Below are positions 34,587 to 43,006 of a DNA stretch of 64,000 bases, one piece after another. The notes under the pieces are model-generated. The model was given only the letters and a program-made list of their open reading frames with translations, was not told the DNA's origin and made no database searches. Position 1 is the stretch's first letter; each line of letters starts with the position of its first letter. Origin of the DNA: Streptomyces sp. TLI_235 (GTDB lineage: Bacteria > Actinomycetota > Actinomycetes > Streptomycetales > Streptomycetaceae). The stretch is taken from NCBI GenBank assembly GCA_002300355.1, contig NSGV01000001.1, positions 1,674,001-1,738,000 on the forward strand. Direction: 5' to 3'. A program made the position numbers and the translations under genes.

Positions 34587-36404
34587 ATGCCAGGCATACC
34601 GGCCGAGCGCCCCGGCCACCGCGCCGGCCGCGCCGGCTCGCTCCGTACGTCCCTCCTCCCCCTGGTGCTGGTGCCCTGCGCCGGCCTGGCCGTCGCCTGG
34701 GGCTACGCCGGCGTCCTGCTGCTGCACAGCGGGCACGGCCTCGCCTTCGGGCTCGGCACCGCCGCGGTGGCCGCCGTGCTGGCCTGGAGCCTCGTCCAGG
34801 GCCGCAGCACGGCCCGGGTGCTCACCGCCCGGGTGGACGCCCTGCGGGAGATCACCCGCACCCTCGCCGAGTCCGAACTGCCGGCCGTCGTCCGGCAGCT
34901 GGAGGCCGGCGAGGTCGTCCCCGCGCCGGTCGACGGCCGCCCCGTGCGGCGCTCGGAGGGCGACGAGATCCAGCAGGTCGCCGAGGCGGTCGACGCCGTC
35001 CGGCGGACCGCGGTGACGGCCATCGTCCAGCAGGCGCAGGGCCGCGAGGGCACCAAGAAGGTCTTCCTCAACATCGCCCGCCGCACCCAGGTGCTGATCC
35101 ACCGCCAGATCACCATGCTGGACGAGCTGGAGCGCCGGCACGAGGAGCCCGAGCTGCTCAAGGAGCTGTTCGCGGTCGACCACCTGGCCACCCGGATGCG
35201 CCGCAACGCGGAGAACCTGGTGATCCTGGGCGGCGCGCTGCCCGCCCGCCGCTGGCGCAACGCCGTGCCGATGGTCAACGTGCTGCGCTCGGCGGTCTCC
35301 GAGACCGAGAACTACGCCCGGGTGGTCGTCCAGGGCGTGCCGCGCAGCGCACTGGCCGGCCAGGCCGTCGCCGACGTCATCCACCTGATCGCCGAGCTCA
35401 TCGAGAACGGCACCACCTTCTCGCCGCCGTACACCCAGGTGCAGGTCTCGGCGCAGGAGGTCCCCAAGGGCCTCGCCGTCGAGGTCGAGGACCGCGGCCT
35501 CGGCATGACCGAGGACGAGTACGAGCGGCTCAACGCCTACCTGGCGGACCCGCCGGAGCTGGACGTCGCCGCGCTCGGCGACGACCTGCGGCTCGGCCTG
35601 TTCGTGGTCTCCCGGCTCGCCGCCCGGCACGAGATCCAGGTCGCGCTGCGGCCCTCGCCCTACGGCGGCACCCGGGCCATCGTGCTGCTGCCCACCGCGC
35701 TGCTGGAGGCCGCGCCGGCGCCCGCGGGCTTCCCCGGTCTGCCGTTCGGCGCCCGGGTGGCCGACCAGGCCCAGGCCCGGTCGGCGGGCGGCCTCACCGC
35801 CGGCGCGTCGATCCCCGGTCTGCCCGGCGCGGTCGTCTCCGCCGTCCCGTTCCGTGTGCCGACCGCACCCGCCGTGCCCGCCGCACCCCTGCCGGACGTC
35901 GACCCGGCGCTGTTCGCGGCACCGACACAGGCGCTCGCCGGGGAGCGGGCCGTCCACGAGGCCGCCCCGGAGGCACTGCAGCTGCCCACCCGGCAGCCGC
36001 CGGCACTGCCCGCCGCCCCGGCCTTCGGGCCGGCCGTTCCCACCGTCCCCGCGCCCCCGGCCGTGCCGGACGTCCAGGAGCTGCAGGACCCGCAGGACCT
36101 GCCGGAGGCCGACGGCGAGCTGCGCACCCCGAAGGTGCTGCCGAAGCGGGTCCGCAACGCCAGCCTGGCCGACCAGCTCCGGGAGGCCGCGGCCGCCGAG
36201 CGCACCGGCGGGACGGGCGGCGCCGTACCGCGGCCGGCCCCGCCGGCCCCGGACGAGGACGCCTCGCCGCAGCGCTCGCGCGCCACCATGGCGGCCATCC
36301 AGCGCGGCACCCGGACGGCCCGCGACACCGCGCTGCCCCGGCCCGGCACCGACGAGACCTCCACCGCACCCGACCATGCCCCCGCTCGCGAGGACCAGCT
36401 CTGA
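34587..36404 (+). CDS. cvnA: Conservon sensor protein CvnA (histidine-kinase-like ATPase)
   Basis: The 605-residue protein has two N-terminal membrane segments (LLPLVLVPCAGLAVAWGYAGVLLL; GLAFGLGTAAVAAVLAWSLV) and a HAMP-like linker. A dimerisation region follows (TKKVFLNIARRTQVLIHRQITMLDELERRHEEPELLKELFAVDHLATRMRRNAENLVILGG). The HATPase domain has its N-box in HLIAELIENGTTFSPP and a G-box in VEDRGLGM, and a 200-residue Pro/Ala-rich tail ends the protein. The large extracellular NIT sensor of longer homologues is absent. Conservon kinases lie at the membrane with a roadblock protein, a DUF742 protein and a small GTPase. ATG 34587 has GAGGA upstream. Its TGA overlaps the next ATG by one base. 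Confidence 0.93.
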   Translation: MPGIPAERPGHRAGRAGSLRTSLLPLVLVPCAGLAVAWGYAGVLLLHSGHGLAFGLGTAAVAAVLAWSLVQGRSTARVLTARVDALREITRTLAESELPAVVRQLEAGEVVPAPVDGRPVRRSEGDEIQQVAEAVDAVRRTAVTAIVQQAQGREGTKKVFLNIARRTQVLIHRQITMLDELERRHEEPELLKELFAVDHLATRMRRNAENLVILGGALPARRWRNAVPMVNVLRSAVSETENYARVVVQGVPRSALAGQAVADVIHLIAELIENGTTFSPPYTQVQVSAQEVPKGLAVEVEDRGLGMTEDEYERLNAYLADPPELDVAALGDDLRLGLFVVSRLAARHEIQVALRPSPYGGTRAIVLLPTALLEAAPAPAGFPGLPFGARVADQAQARSAGGLTAGASIPGLPGAVVSAVPFRVPTAPAVPAAPLPDVDPALFAAPTQALAGERAVHEAAPEALQLPTRQPPALPAAPAFGPAVPTVPAPPAVPDVQELQDPQDLPEADGELRTPKVLPKRVRNASLADQLREAAAAERTGGTGGAVPRPAPPAPDEDASPQRSRATMAAIQRGTRTARDTALPRPGTDETSTAPDHAPAREDQL

Positions 36405-36838
36405 TGACGACCCAGCACACCGAAACCCAGCGCGATCTCAACTGGCTGCTGGACGAGTTGGTCTCCCGGGTACCGGAGACCAGGCACGCCGTGGTGCTGT
36501 CCGAGGACGGCCTGCTCGTCGGCATGGACAAGAACCTGGACCGCGCGGACGGCGAGCACCTCTCCGCGGTCGCCTCCGGCCTGCAGAGCCTCGCCCGCGG
36601 CGCCGGCCAGCGCTTCGACGGCGGCCGGGTCCGGCAGACGGTGATCGAGATGGACCACCTGTTCCTCTTCGTCACCACCGCGGGCCAGGGCGCCCGGCTG
36701 GCTGTCCTCACCTCCGAGGCGGTCGACGCCGGACTGATGGCGTACGAGATCAACATGCTGGTCAAGCAGGTCGGCGCCTACCTCACCGCCGCGCCGCGCA
36801 GCGATGCCGGCCGCGACCGGACGGGTGACCTTGCGTGA
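36404..36838 (+). CDS. cvnB: Conservon roadblock/LC7 protein CvnB
   Basis: The 144-residue protein is a roadblock/LC7 domain: LNWLLDELVSRVPETRHAVVLSEDGLLVGMDKNLDRADGEHLSAVASGLQSLARGAGQRFDGGRVRQTVIEMDHLFLFVTTAGQGARLAVLTSE. In conservons this protein is thought to modulate the GTPase CvnD, much as MglB does for MglA. It is coupled to cvnA (TGATG) and to cvnC (GTGA overlap at 36835). Confidence 0.95.
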   Translation: MTTQHTETQRDLNWLLDELVSRVPETRHAVVLSEDGLLVGMDKNLDRADGEHLSAVASGLQSLARGAGQRFDGGRVRQTVIEMDHLFLFVTTAGQGARLAVLTSEAVDAGLMAYEINMLVKQVGAYLTAAPRSDAGRDRTGDLA

Positions 36839-37206
36839 CCCCCGAGGAGGCGTGGTTCGACCGGGAGGCGGGGCATCTCGTCCGCCCCTACGCGATCACC
36901 GGCGGGCGGACCGAGTCGGGCCGCACCGAGTACTCGCTGATCACCCTGGTGGTCACCGCCGACCCGCGCGTCGACACCACGCGGCTGGCTCCCGAGCCGG
37001 CGGCCATCCTCGGCATGTGCCGGGAGCGGCCGCTGGCGGTCGCCGAGATCGCGGCCCGGCTCGACCTTCCGGTGAGCGTGGTCAAGGTGCTGCTCGGCGA
37101 CCTCGCCGACACCTCACTGATCATCACGCGGGCACCGGTGCCGCTGGCCGAGGTGCCGGACCTGGCCCTCGTCCAGGCCGTCATCGACGGCGTGCGCAAC
37201 CTCTGA
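36835..37206 (+). CDS. cvnC: Conservon DUF742 protein CvnC
   Basis: The 123-residue protein has the DUF742 pattern FDREAGHLVRPYAITGGRTESGRTEYSLITLVV at the N-terminus. A winged-helix-like second half follows (ILGMCRERPLAVAEIAARLDLPVSVVKVLLGDLADTSLIIT). It starts with GTG 36835 in a four-base overlap with cvnB. It is a standard third component of cvn operons, and its biochemical role is not established. Confidence 0.95.
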   Translation: MTPEEAWFDREAGHLVRPYAITGGRTESGRTEYSLITLVVTADPRVDTTRLAPEPAAILGMCRERPLAVAEIAARLDLPVSVVKVLLGDLADTSLIITRAPVPLAEVPDLALVQAVIDGVRNL

Positions 37207-37228
37207 GAACAGCTAGGAGCACAGCACG

Positions 37229-37807
37229 ATGACCCAGAGCCTGGTCCCCGGGGCGGTCAAGATCCTGGTGGCCGGCGGTTTCGGCGTGGGCAAGACCACC
37301 ATGGTCGGCTCGGTCAGCGAGATCGAACCGCTGTCGACCGAGGAGCGGATCACCCAGGCCAGCGTCGGTGTGGACAGCCTGGACGGCGTCCGCGACAAGT
37401 CGACCACCACGGTCGCGATGGACTTCGGGCGGATCACCCTCCGGGACGACCTAGTGCTCTACCTCTTCGGCACCCCGGGGCAGTTCCGCTTCTGGTTCAT
37501 GTGGGACGACCTGGCGCTGGGCGCGCTCGGCGCGATCATCCTGGCGGACACCCGGCGGCTGGAGTCCAGCTTCGCCGCGGTCGACTACTTCGAGCAGCGC
37601 GGAGTGCCGTTCGCGGTCGGTGTGAACTGCTTCCACGGCCGCCGCGAGGCGAGCGCGGAGGACGTCCGGGCCGCGCTCGACCTCGACGAGTCGGTGCCGG
37701 TGGTGCTCTGCGACGTCCGCGACCGGGCCTCCAGCAAGGAGGTGCTGCTGGCGCTGCTGGACCGCGTCCGCAGCGGGGCCCTGGCGGCGACCGCGCAGCC
37801 GGCCTGA
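37229..37807 (+). CDS. cvnD: Conservon small GTPase CvnD
   Basis: The 192-residue GTPase has the P-loop GGFGVGKTT, switch/G3 segment LFGTPGQFRFWFMWDDL and a G4-like site VNCFHG where Asp of the N-x-x-D guanine-specificity motif is His. It acts with the membrane-associated CvnA-C complex in signalling linked to development or secondary metabolism. An SD (TAGGAGC) precedes ATG 37229. It ends the operon; no cytochrome P450 or other downstream cvn member follows, and the next gene is convergent, seven bases away. Confidence 0.94.
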   Translation: MTQSLVPGAVKILVAGGFGVGKTTMVGSVSEIEPLSTEERITQASVGVDSLDGVRDKSTTTVAMDFGRITLRDDLVLYLFGTPGQFRFWFMWDDLALGALGAIILADTRRLESSFAAVDYFEQRGVPFAVGVNCFHGRREASAEDVRAALDLDESVPVVLCDVRDRASSKEVLLALLDRVRSGALAATAQPA

Positions 37808-37814
37808 GCACGCC

Positions 37815-38666
37815 TCACACGGGGGCGAGTTGGAGGACGGCGATGCCGGCCACCACGACCGCCCCGGCGGCCATCCGGGCGGCGCCGAGCCGCTCCCGGA
37901 AGACCAGGGCGCCGATCAGCGCGGCGATCACGATGCTGGTCTCCCGCAGCGCGGCGATCGTCGCCAGGTCGCCGTGCGCCTGGGCCCACACCACCAGCCC
38001 GTACGCGGTGAGCGAGAGCACCCCGCCGGCCAGGCCCCGCACCCAGCCGGGGCCCGGCTGGCAGAACAGCGCGGGGCCGCGCAGCAGCACCGCGGCGAGC
38101 AGCATGCCGGCGCCCTGCAGGACGAACAGCCAGGCGATGTAGCCGAGCACGGTGTCGGAGGTGCGCACGCCCGTCCCGTCGACCACGGTGTAGCCGGCGA
38201 TCATCGCGCCGGTGCCCAGCGCCGCGCCGACCGCTGGCAGCCCGGCCCGGCCCGGGACGCCGTCGGCCAGCGCCAGCCCGGCCAGCCCGGCCGAGATCAC
38301 CAGGACGCCGGCCCACTGGCCGGTGCCGAGCGGGCGGCCGAGCACCAGCACCGAGAGGGCGGCGACCAGCCAGGGCGCCGTTCCGCGGGCCAGCGGGTAC
38401 ACCTGGCCGAAGTCGCCCAGCCGGTAGGCCTGCAGGAGCAGCAGCTGGTAGAGCACCTGGAGCACGGCGGAGGCGGCCAGCCAGGGCCAGGCGCGGGCGT
38501 CCGGGAGCGGGGCGAGGCAGGCCATCAGGAGGCCGCCGACGAGGAAGACCGCGTTGATCAGGGCGAAGCCGGCCACCTTGTCGGGGAGGGCGTGGGCCAG
38601 GGCGTTCCACACCGCGTGCAGCGCCGCCGCCACCAGTACGACCATCGGCACCACTGTTGCGTCCAT
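37815..38666 (-). CDS. EamA/DMT-family transporter
   Basis: The 283-residue membrane protein has ten helices and two EamA repeats (MVVLVAAALHAVWNALAHALPDKVAGFALINAVFLVGGLLMACL ... VYPLARGTAPWLVAALSVLVLGRPLGTGQW ... LRETSIVIAALIGALVFRERLGAARMAAGAVVVAGIAVLQL). The internal ATG at 38666 was chosen over 38732 because it starts right before the first membrane helix. It is probably a metabolite exporter with unknown substrate. It is convergent with cvnD and divergent from the channel-like gene at 38785. Confidence 0.9.
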   Translation of the reverse strand: MDATVVPMVVLVAAALHAVWNALAHALPDKVAGFALINAVFLVGGLLMACLAPLPDARAWPWLAASAVLQVLYQLLLLQAYRLGDFGQVYPLARGTAPWLVAALSVLVLGRPLGTGQWAGVLVISAGLAGLALADGVPGRAGLPAVGAALGTGAMIAGYTVVDGTGVRTSDTVLGYIAWLFVLQGAGMLLAAVLLRGPALFCQPGPGWVRGLAGGVLSLTAYGLVVWAQAHGDLATIAALRETSIVIAALIGALVFRERLGAARMAAGAVVVAGIAVLQLAPV

Positions 38667-38784
38667 GCCCGCTCCCGTCCCCGTCGCAGACGTCCGAGGG
38701 TACCAACCCGTGCGAACGTGACGAATCATCAACGCCGCTGCGGGAAGATCGCGTTACGGTCACGGCCCTGCCAGGATGGCGGGC

Positions 38785-40674
38785 ATGTCCACCACCACCG
38801 GGCCCGCCCCCGCCCTGCCCTCCCAGCCCGCCCCGGCGGCCGGGCACGTCGAGACCGCCGGCCGGACCGAGACCGCCGCACGGCCCGCCGCGGCCGAACG
38901 GGCGGACGAGCACGGGCACATGATCGTGTGCGGCCAGGACACCCTCGCCTTCCGGCTGGCCCTCGAACTCACCACGCTCTACGGGCGGCGGGTGACCGTG
39001 GTGGTGCGCTCCGTCCTCGAGGGGCACGGCCCGCAGATCGCCGCGCTGGCCGAGGAGCGGCGGCTGCCCGTCCGGGTGGTGGAGGCCGCCGAGCCGAGCA
39101 CCGCGGTCCTGGCCGAGGCCGGCATCCGGGAGGCCGCCGCGCTCGCCCTCACCGGCTCCGACGACCAGGCCAACGTGCAGTCCGCGCTGCGGGCCCGCCG
39201 GCTCAACCCCGGTGTCCGGCTGGTGCTGCGGGTCTACAACCGGCGGCTCGGCCGGCGGGTCGGCCAGCTGCTCGACCGGGCCGTCGCCGCCCGCACCCCG
39301 GACGGCGGACCGGCCCCGGAGGCGTCCACCACGGTGCTCTCCACCTCGGCGACCGCGGCCCCCGCCCTGGTGTCCGCCGCCGTCTCCGGCCACCCCGCGG
39401 TGGTGCACGTCGACGGGCGGCTGCTGCGGGCCGCCGAACTGCCCCCGGACGGGCAGCCGGAGGGCACCGAACTCGCCACCCTGGCGCTGCTCGCCCCGGG
39501 CGGCCACGGGCGGCCGCCGGTGCTGCTGCCCGGCCCGGAGGAGGTGTCGCCGCCGGACGGCCGGCGGCTCGTCCTGGAACTGCTCGGGCACCCCGAGGAG
39601 CGGCGGCCGCGGCGCCGGCTGCCCGGGCTGTCCGGCCTGCCGGTCGCCGCGCTGTTCTCCCGCCGGCTGCGGATCGCGCTCGGTTCGCTGACCGCGCTGC
39701 TCGCCCTGTTCGCCGGCCTCACCTCCGCCCTCACCGGCGAGAACCCGCTGCACACCGCCTACCTCGCGGTGCTGGACGTGATCGCGATCGCCGACCCGGC
39801 CACCGCCGACACCCCGGCCCGCAAGGTGCTGCAGATCCTCACCGCGCTGAGCGGCCTGCTGCTGATGCCGCTGCTGACCGCCCTCGCCCTGGAGGCGCTC
39901 GGCACCTTCCGGGCCGCCTCCGCGCTGCGCCGCCCGCCGCGCGGGATCTCCGGGCACGTGGTGCTGCTCGGCCTCGGCCGGGTCGGCAGCCGGGTGCTGG
40001 ACCGGCTGCGCGAGCTGGACCTGCCGGTGGTCTGCGTGGAGAGCGACCCGACCGCCCGCGGGGTGGCCCGGGCACGCGCCTACGGGGTGCCGGTGGTGCT
40101 CGGCGACGCCACCCAGGAGGGGGTGCTGGAGGCCGCCCGGGTCGGCCGGGCCCGCGCGATGCTCGCGCTGACCAGCAACGACTCCACCAACCTGGAGGCG
40201 GCGCTGTCCGCCCGCGAGTGCAATCCGGCGCTGCGGGTGGTGATGGGCCTGTTCGACGACGACTTCGCCGCGGACGTGTACCGGGCGCTGCGCGACTCCT
40301 ACCCGGACGCGGACACCCGCAGCCACAGCGTCTCGTTCCTGTCGGCGCCGGCCTTCGCCTCCGCGATGATGGGCCGGCAGGTGCTCGGCGCGATCGCGGT
40401 CGGCCGGCAGGTGCTGCTGCTCGCGGCGGTGGACGTCGGCGACCACCCGGAGCTGGCCGGGCGGACGGTCGCCGCGGCGCACCGGCCCGGGGCCTGGCAG
40501 GTGCTCGCGCTGGACGTCGCCGAGCCCGCCCGGCGCGCCCGCGACCTCGGGCTGACCTACCGGGCCCGCCCGGAACTGCGCTGGAACCCGCCCGCGGGGC
40601 ACGTGCTCGACGCGGGCGACCTGGTGGTGGTCGCGGCCACCCGGGAGGGCCTCGGCCGCCTGCTGCGTGCCTGA
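38785..40674 (+). CDS. Channel-like membrane protein with two TrkA-N (RCK-type) domains, paralogue
   Basis: The 629-residue protein matches the 11203-13059 product in layout. A degenerate first Rossmann domain (HGHMIVCGQDTLAFRLALELTTLYG) is followed by a variable middle. Two membrane helices lie around residues 300-365 (IALGSLTALLALFAGLTSAL; ILTALSGLLLMPLLTALAL), then an intact second TrkA-N domain (GHVVLLGLGRVGSRVLDRLREL ... VVLGDATQEGVLEAARV) and a TrkA-C-like end. No potassium-filter sequence is present between the helices. ATG 38785 has AGG at 9 bases, better than ATG 38776. It is likely an NAD(H)-gated ion or solute conduit, inferred from architecture. Confidence 0.82.
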   Translation: MSTTTGPAPALPSQPAPAAGHVETAGRTETAARPAAAERADEHGHMIVCGQDTLAFRLALELTTLYGRRVTVVVRSVLEGHGPQIAALAEERRLPVRVVEAAEPSTAVLAEAGIREAAALALTGSDDQANVQSALRARRLNPGVRLVLRVYNRRLGRRVGQLLDRAVAARTPDGGPAPEASTTVLSTSATAAPALVSAAVSGHPAVVHVDGRLLRAAELPPDGQPEGTELATLALLAPGGHGRPPVLLPGPEEVSPPDGRRLVLELLGHPEERRPRRRLPGLSGLPVAALFSRRLRIALGSLTALLALFAGLTSALTGENPLHTAYLAVLDVIAIADPATADTPARKVLQILTALSGLLLMPLLTALALEALGTFRAASALRRPPRGISGHVVLLGLGRVGSRVLDRLRELDLPVVCVESDPTARGVARARAYGVPVVLGDATQEGVLEAARVGRARAMLALTSNDSTNLEAALSARECNPALRVVMGLFDDDFAADVYRALRDSYPDADTRSHSVSFLSAPAFASAMMGRQVLGAIAVGRQVLLLAAVDVGDHPELAGRTVAAAHRPGAWQVLALDVAEPARRARDLGLTYRARPELRWNPPAGHVLDAGDLVVVAATREGLGRLLRA

Positions 40675-40732
40675 GCGGCCCCGGGCCGAAGCGCGTGCGG
40701 TCGAGGCGTGCGGGCACGTGCGGCCGGGCATG

Positions 40733-40781
40733 CGGCGGGCCCGGCCGCCGGGGGTGGACCCCCGAGCGGCCGGGCCCGCCG
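40733..40781. terminator. Very strong bidirectional hairpin terminator
   Basis: CGGCGGGCCCGGCCGC (40733-40748) pairs with GCGGCCGGGCCCGCCG (40766-40781). CGGGGGT (40749-40755) pairs with ACCCCCG (40758-40764), giving a 23-bp stem with one bulged A and a two-base loop. It lies between convergent genes. Confidence 0.85.
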
Positions 40782-40789
40782 GTCGGCCG

Positions 40790-40999
40790 TCAGGCCTGCT
40801 GGATCGCCCAGAACTCGGCCCAGTTCAGCAGGCCGTCCTTGCTGGTGTCGGCCTTGGCGATGACCGCCTGGGCCACCGGCACGGAAACGTAGGGGTCGCC
40901 CATCTCGGCCATGACCTTGGAGTACTCCTCCGGCGAGATGAAGCCGTCCCCGTTGATGTCGAACCGGGCGAACGTCGCCTTGGCCTTGTCGATGTCCAT
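40790..40999 (-). CDS. Small EF-hand calcium-binding protein
   Basis: The 69-residue protein has two complete EF-hand loops: D-I-N-G-D-G-F-I-S-P-E-E (residues 14-25) and D-T-S-K-D-G-L-L-N-W-A-E (51-62). All the expected acidic or polar ligands and the terminal Glu of each loop are present. It resembles the CabB/CabC and calerythrin-like small proteins of streptomycetes, which buffer calcium and influence aerial growth. There is no signal peptide, so it is cytoplasmic. It has its own AAGGAG SD before ATG 40999. Confidence 0.93.
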   Translation of the reverse strand: MDIDKAKATFARFDINGDGFISPEEYSKVMAEMGDPYVSVPVAQAVIAKADTSKDGLLNWAEFWAIQQA

Positions 41000-41130
41000 C
41001 TCGGCAGGTGCTCCTTCTGGGTGATGCGATGACGCCCGTACGATACCGGCGCCGGACGACCGGGAGGAGCCCAGCCACCCCTGCGGGCGATCCGATGGCC
41101 TCCCCGGCCCGGCCCCGCCAGACTGGGGAG

Positions 41131-41985
41131 GTGCCCGAACTACCGGAAGTGCAGGCGCTGGCCGAGCGGATGACCGAGGCCTGCGCGGACCGCTCGCTGG
41201 CCCGCGTCGAGGTGCTCTCGGTGCAGGTGCTGAAGACCTTCGACCCGCCGCCGCAGGCGCTGCACGACCGCGCGGTGGCCGGGGTCGGGCGGCACGGCAA
41301 GTTCCTCGACCTGGCCACCGACGGCGGCCCGCACCTGGTGCTGCACCTGGCCCGGGCGGGCTGGGTGCACCGTCGGGCGTCCTTCCCCGCGAAGCCGCCG
41401 GGCCGGCGCGGGCCGCTCGCGCTGCGGCTGGTGCTCGACGACGGCTCCGGCTTCGACGTGACCGAGCAGGGCACCACCAAGCGGCTTGCCGCGTACGTGG
41501 TCGCCGACCCGGCCCAGGTGCCCGGCATCGCCCGGCTCGGCCCGGACGCGCTCGCCGTCACCGAGGAGCAGCTCGCCGCGCTGGCCGCCGGCACCCGGCA
41601 GCGGCTCAAGACCTTCCTCACCGACCAGACCGTGCTGGCCGGCGTCGGCAACGCCTACTCGGACGAGATCGCGCACCGGGCCCGGCTCTCCCCGTACGCG
41701 ACGGCCGCCCTGCTGAAGCCCGCACAGCTGGCCGGTCTGCACGCTGCGCTGCGGGCCGTGCTCGGCGAGGCCCTGGAGCACGCCAGGGCGGTGCCCGCGG
41801 ACGGGCTGAAGGCGGAGAAGAAGGCCGGGCTCGCGGTGCACGGCCGCGAGGGCGAGCGCTGCCCGGTCTGCGGGGACACCGTCCGGTCCGTCAACTTCGC
41901 CGACTCCTCGCTGCAGTACTGCCCGACCTGCCAGACCGGCGGGCGGACGCTCGCCGACCGCAGACTCTCCCGCCTGCTCAAGTAA
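41131..41985 (+). CDS. Fpg/Nei-family DNA glycosylase
   Basis: The 284-residue base-excision-repair enzyme starts at GTG 41131, which gives MPELPEV, so the catalytic Pro2 and Glu3 are in place; no other start would do this. It carries RHGKFLDL, the DNA-binding TFLTDQTVLAGVGNAYSDEI helix-two-turn-helix, and a C-terminal zinc finger (CPVCGDTVRSVNFADSSLQYCPTCQ). It removes oxidised bases and nicks the abasic site by beta/delta-elimination. GGGGAG lies directly before the start, closer than usual. Fpg and Nei subtypes were not resolved. Confidence 0.93.
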   Translation: MPELPEVQALAERMTEACADRSLARVEVLSVQVLKTFDPPPQALHDRAVAGVGRHGKFLDLATDGGPHLVLHLARAGWVHRRASFPAKPPGRRGPLALRLVLDDGSGFDVTEQGTTKRLAAYVVADPAQVPGIARLGPDALAVTEEQLAALAAGTRQRLKTFLTDQTVLAGVGNAYSDEIAHRARLSPYATAALLKPAQLAGLHAALRAVLGEALEHARAVPADGLKAEKKAGLAVHGREGERCPVCGDTVRSVNFADSSLQYCPTCQTGGRTLADRRLSRLLK

Positions 41986-41994
41986 TGTGCTTGA

Positions 41995-42036
41995 ATCTGC
42001 TCGATCCATGCGTTTTCCAAGCAGAATCGAGCAGAT
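41995..42036. promoter_or_regulatory. 11-bp inverted repeat upstream of the PfkB sugar kinase
   Basis: ATCTGCTCGAT (41995-42005) and ATCGAGCAGAT (42026-42036) form a perfect inverted repeat with a 20-base spacer, ending just before the SD (CAGGGGGA) of the kinase. TCTGCTCGATTCTGCTT on the complementary strand repeats the half-site directly. It could be an operator, possibly of a DeoR-type regulator, or a leader hairpin. There is no U-run for a classical terminator. Confidence 0.5.
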
Positions 42037-42044
42037 CAGGGGGA

Positions 42045-42971
42045 ATGCCGGCCGTGCTGCTGGTCGTCACACCGAACCCGGCCCTGGACGTCACCTACAC
42101 CGTGCCGGTGCTGCGCCCGCACACCACCCACCGGGTCGGCGCGGTCGCCGCCCGGGCCGGCGGCAAGGGCGTCAACGTGGCCCGGGTGCTCACCGCGCTC
42201 GGCCACGAGGCCCTCTCCGTCCTGCCCCTCGGCGGCGCCACCGGTGCCGCCGTCGCGGCCGACCTGGCCACCGCCGGACTGCCCCACCGCGCGGTACCGA
42301 TCGCCGGCGACACCCGCCGCACGGTCGCCGTCGCCGACCCGTCCGACGCCACCCTCTTCAACGAACCCGGCCCGGCGATCTCCCCCGCCGAGTGGCGGGC
42401 CCTGGCCTGCGCCGTCGAGACGGCCCTGCCCGCCGCCGGCGGCGTCCTGGTGCTCTCCGGCAGCCTCCCGCCCGGCTGCCCCGAGGACGCCTACGCCGAA
42501 CTCGTCGCACTCGCCCGCGGCCGCGGCGCGGTCACCGTCCTGGACGCCGACGGGCCCGCGCTCACCGCCGCCCTGGCGGCCGGGCCGAGCGTGGTCAAGC
42601 CCAACGCCGCCGAACTGCGCGCCGCCACCGGCATCGCCGACGTACCGGCCGCCGCGGCCGAACTCCGCCGCCGCGGCGCGGGCGCGGTGGTCGCCTCGCT
42701 CGGCCCCGGCGGCCTCTACGCCCTGACCCCGACGGGCGCATGGCGCTGCGCACCACCCGAGACCGCCACCGGGAACCCCACCGGCGCCGGCGATGCCGCG
42801 GTGGCCGCCCTCGCCGCCGGCCTGCTCACCGGCGCCGACTGGCCCGACCTGCTCTCCGAGGCGGTGGCACTCTCCGCCGCCGCCGTCCTCGCCCCCCTGG
42901 CCGGCGACTTCGACCGCACCGCGCACCGCCGCTTCCGGAAGGCCGCCGACGCGGTACCGGCTGGCATCTGA
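42045..42971 (+). CDS. 1-phosphofructokinase-type PfkB sugar kinase
   Basis: The 308-residue kinase has the PfkB N-terminal signature (VTPNPALDVTYTVP ... RAGGKGVNVARVLTALGHEALSVLPLGGATG), the middle LSGSLPPGCPEDAYAELV and the catalytic C-terminal motif TGNPTGAGDAAVAALAAGLL with the base Asp. This matches hexose-phosphate kinases such as 1-phosphofructokinase or tagatose-6-phosphate kinase. A CAGGGGGA SD precedes ATG 42045. No PTS gene adjoins, so the in vivo sugar is uncertain. Confidence 0.9.
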   Translation: MPAVLLVVTPNPALDVTYTVPVLRPHTTHRVGAVAARAGGKGVNVARVLTALGHEALSVLPLGGATGAAVAADLATAGLPHRAVPIAGDTRRTVAVADPSDATLFNEPGPAISPAEWRALACAVETALPAAGGVLVLSGSLPPGCPEDAYAELVALARGRGAVTVLDADGPALTAALAAGPSVVKPNAAELRAATGIADVPAAAAELRRRGAGAVVASLGPGGLYALTPTGAWRCAPPETATGNPTGAGDAAVAALAAGLLTGADWPDLLSEAVALSAAAVLAPLAGDFDRTAHRRFRKAADAVPAGI

Positions 42972-43006
42972 CGCGGCGTCGGCGCGGGTGACGCGTCCGA
43001 TCCGGT

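Noticed and set aside
41995..42036. Inverted repeat considered as a terminator for the Fpg gene
   Set aside because: The loop is 20 bases, there is no U-run, and it abuts the next SD, so an operator or leader role fits better.
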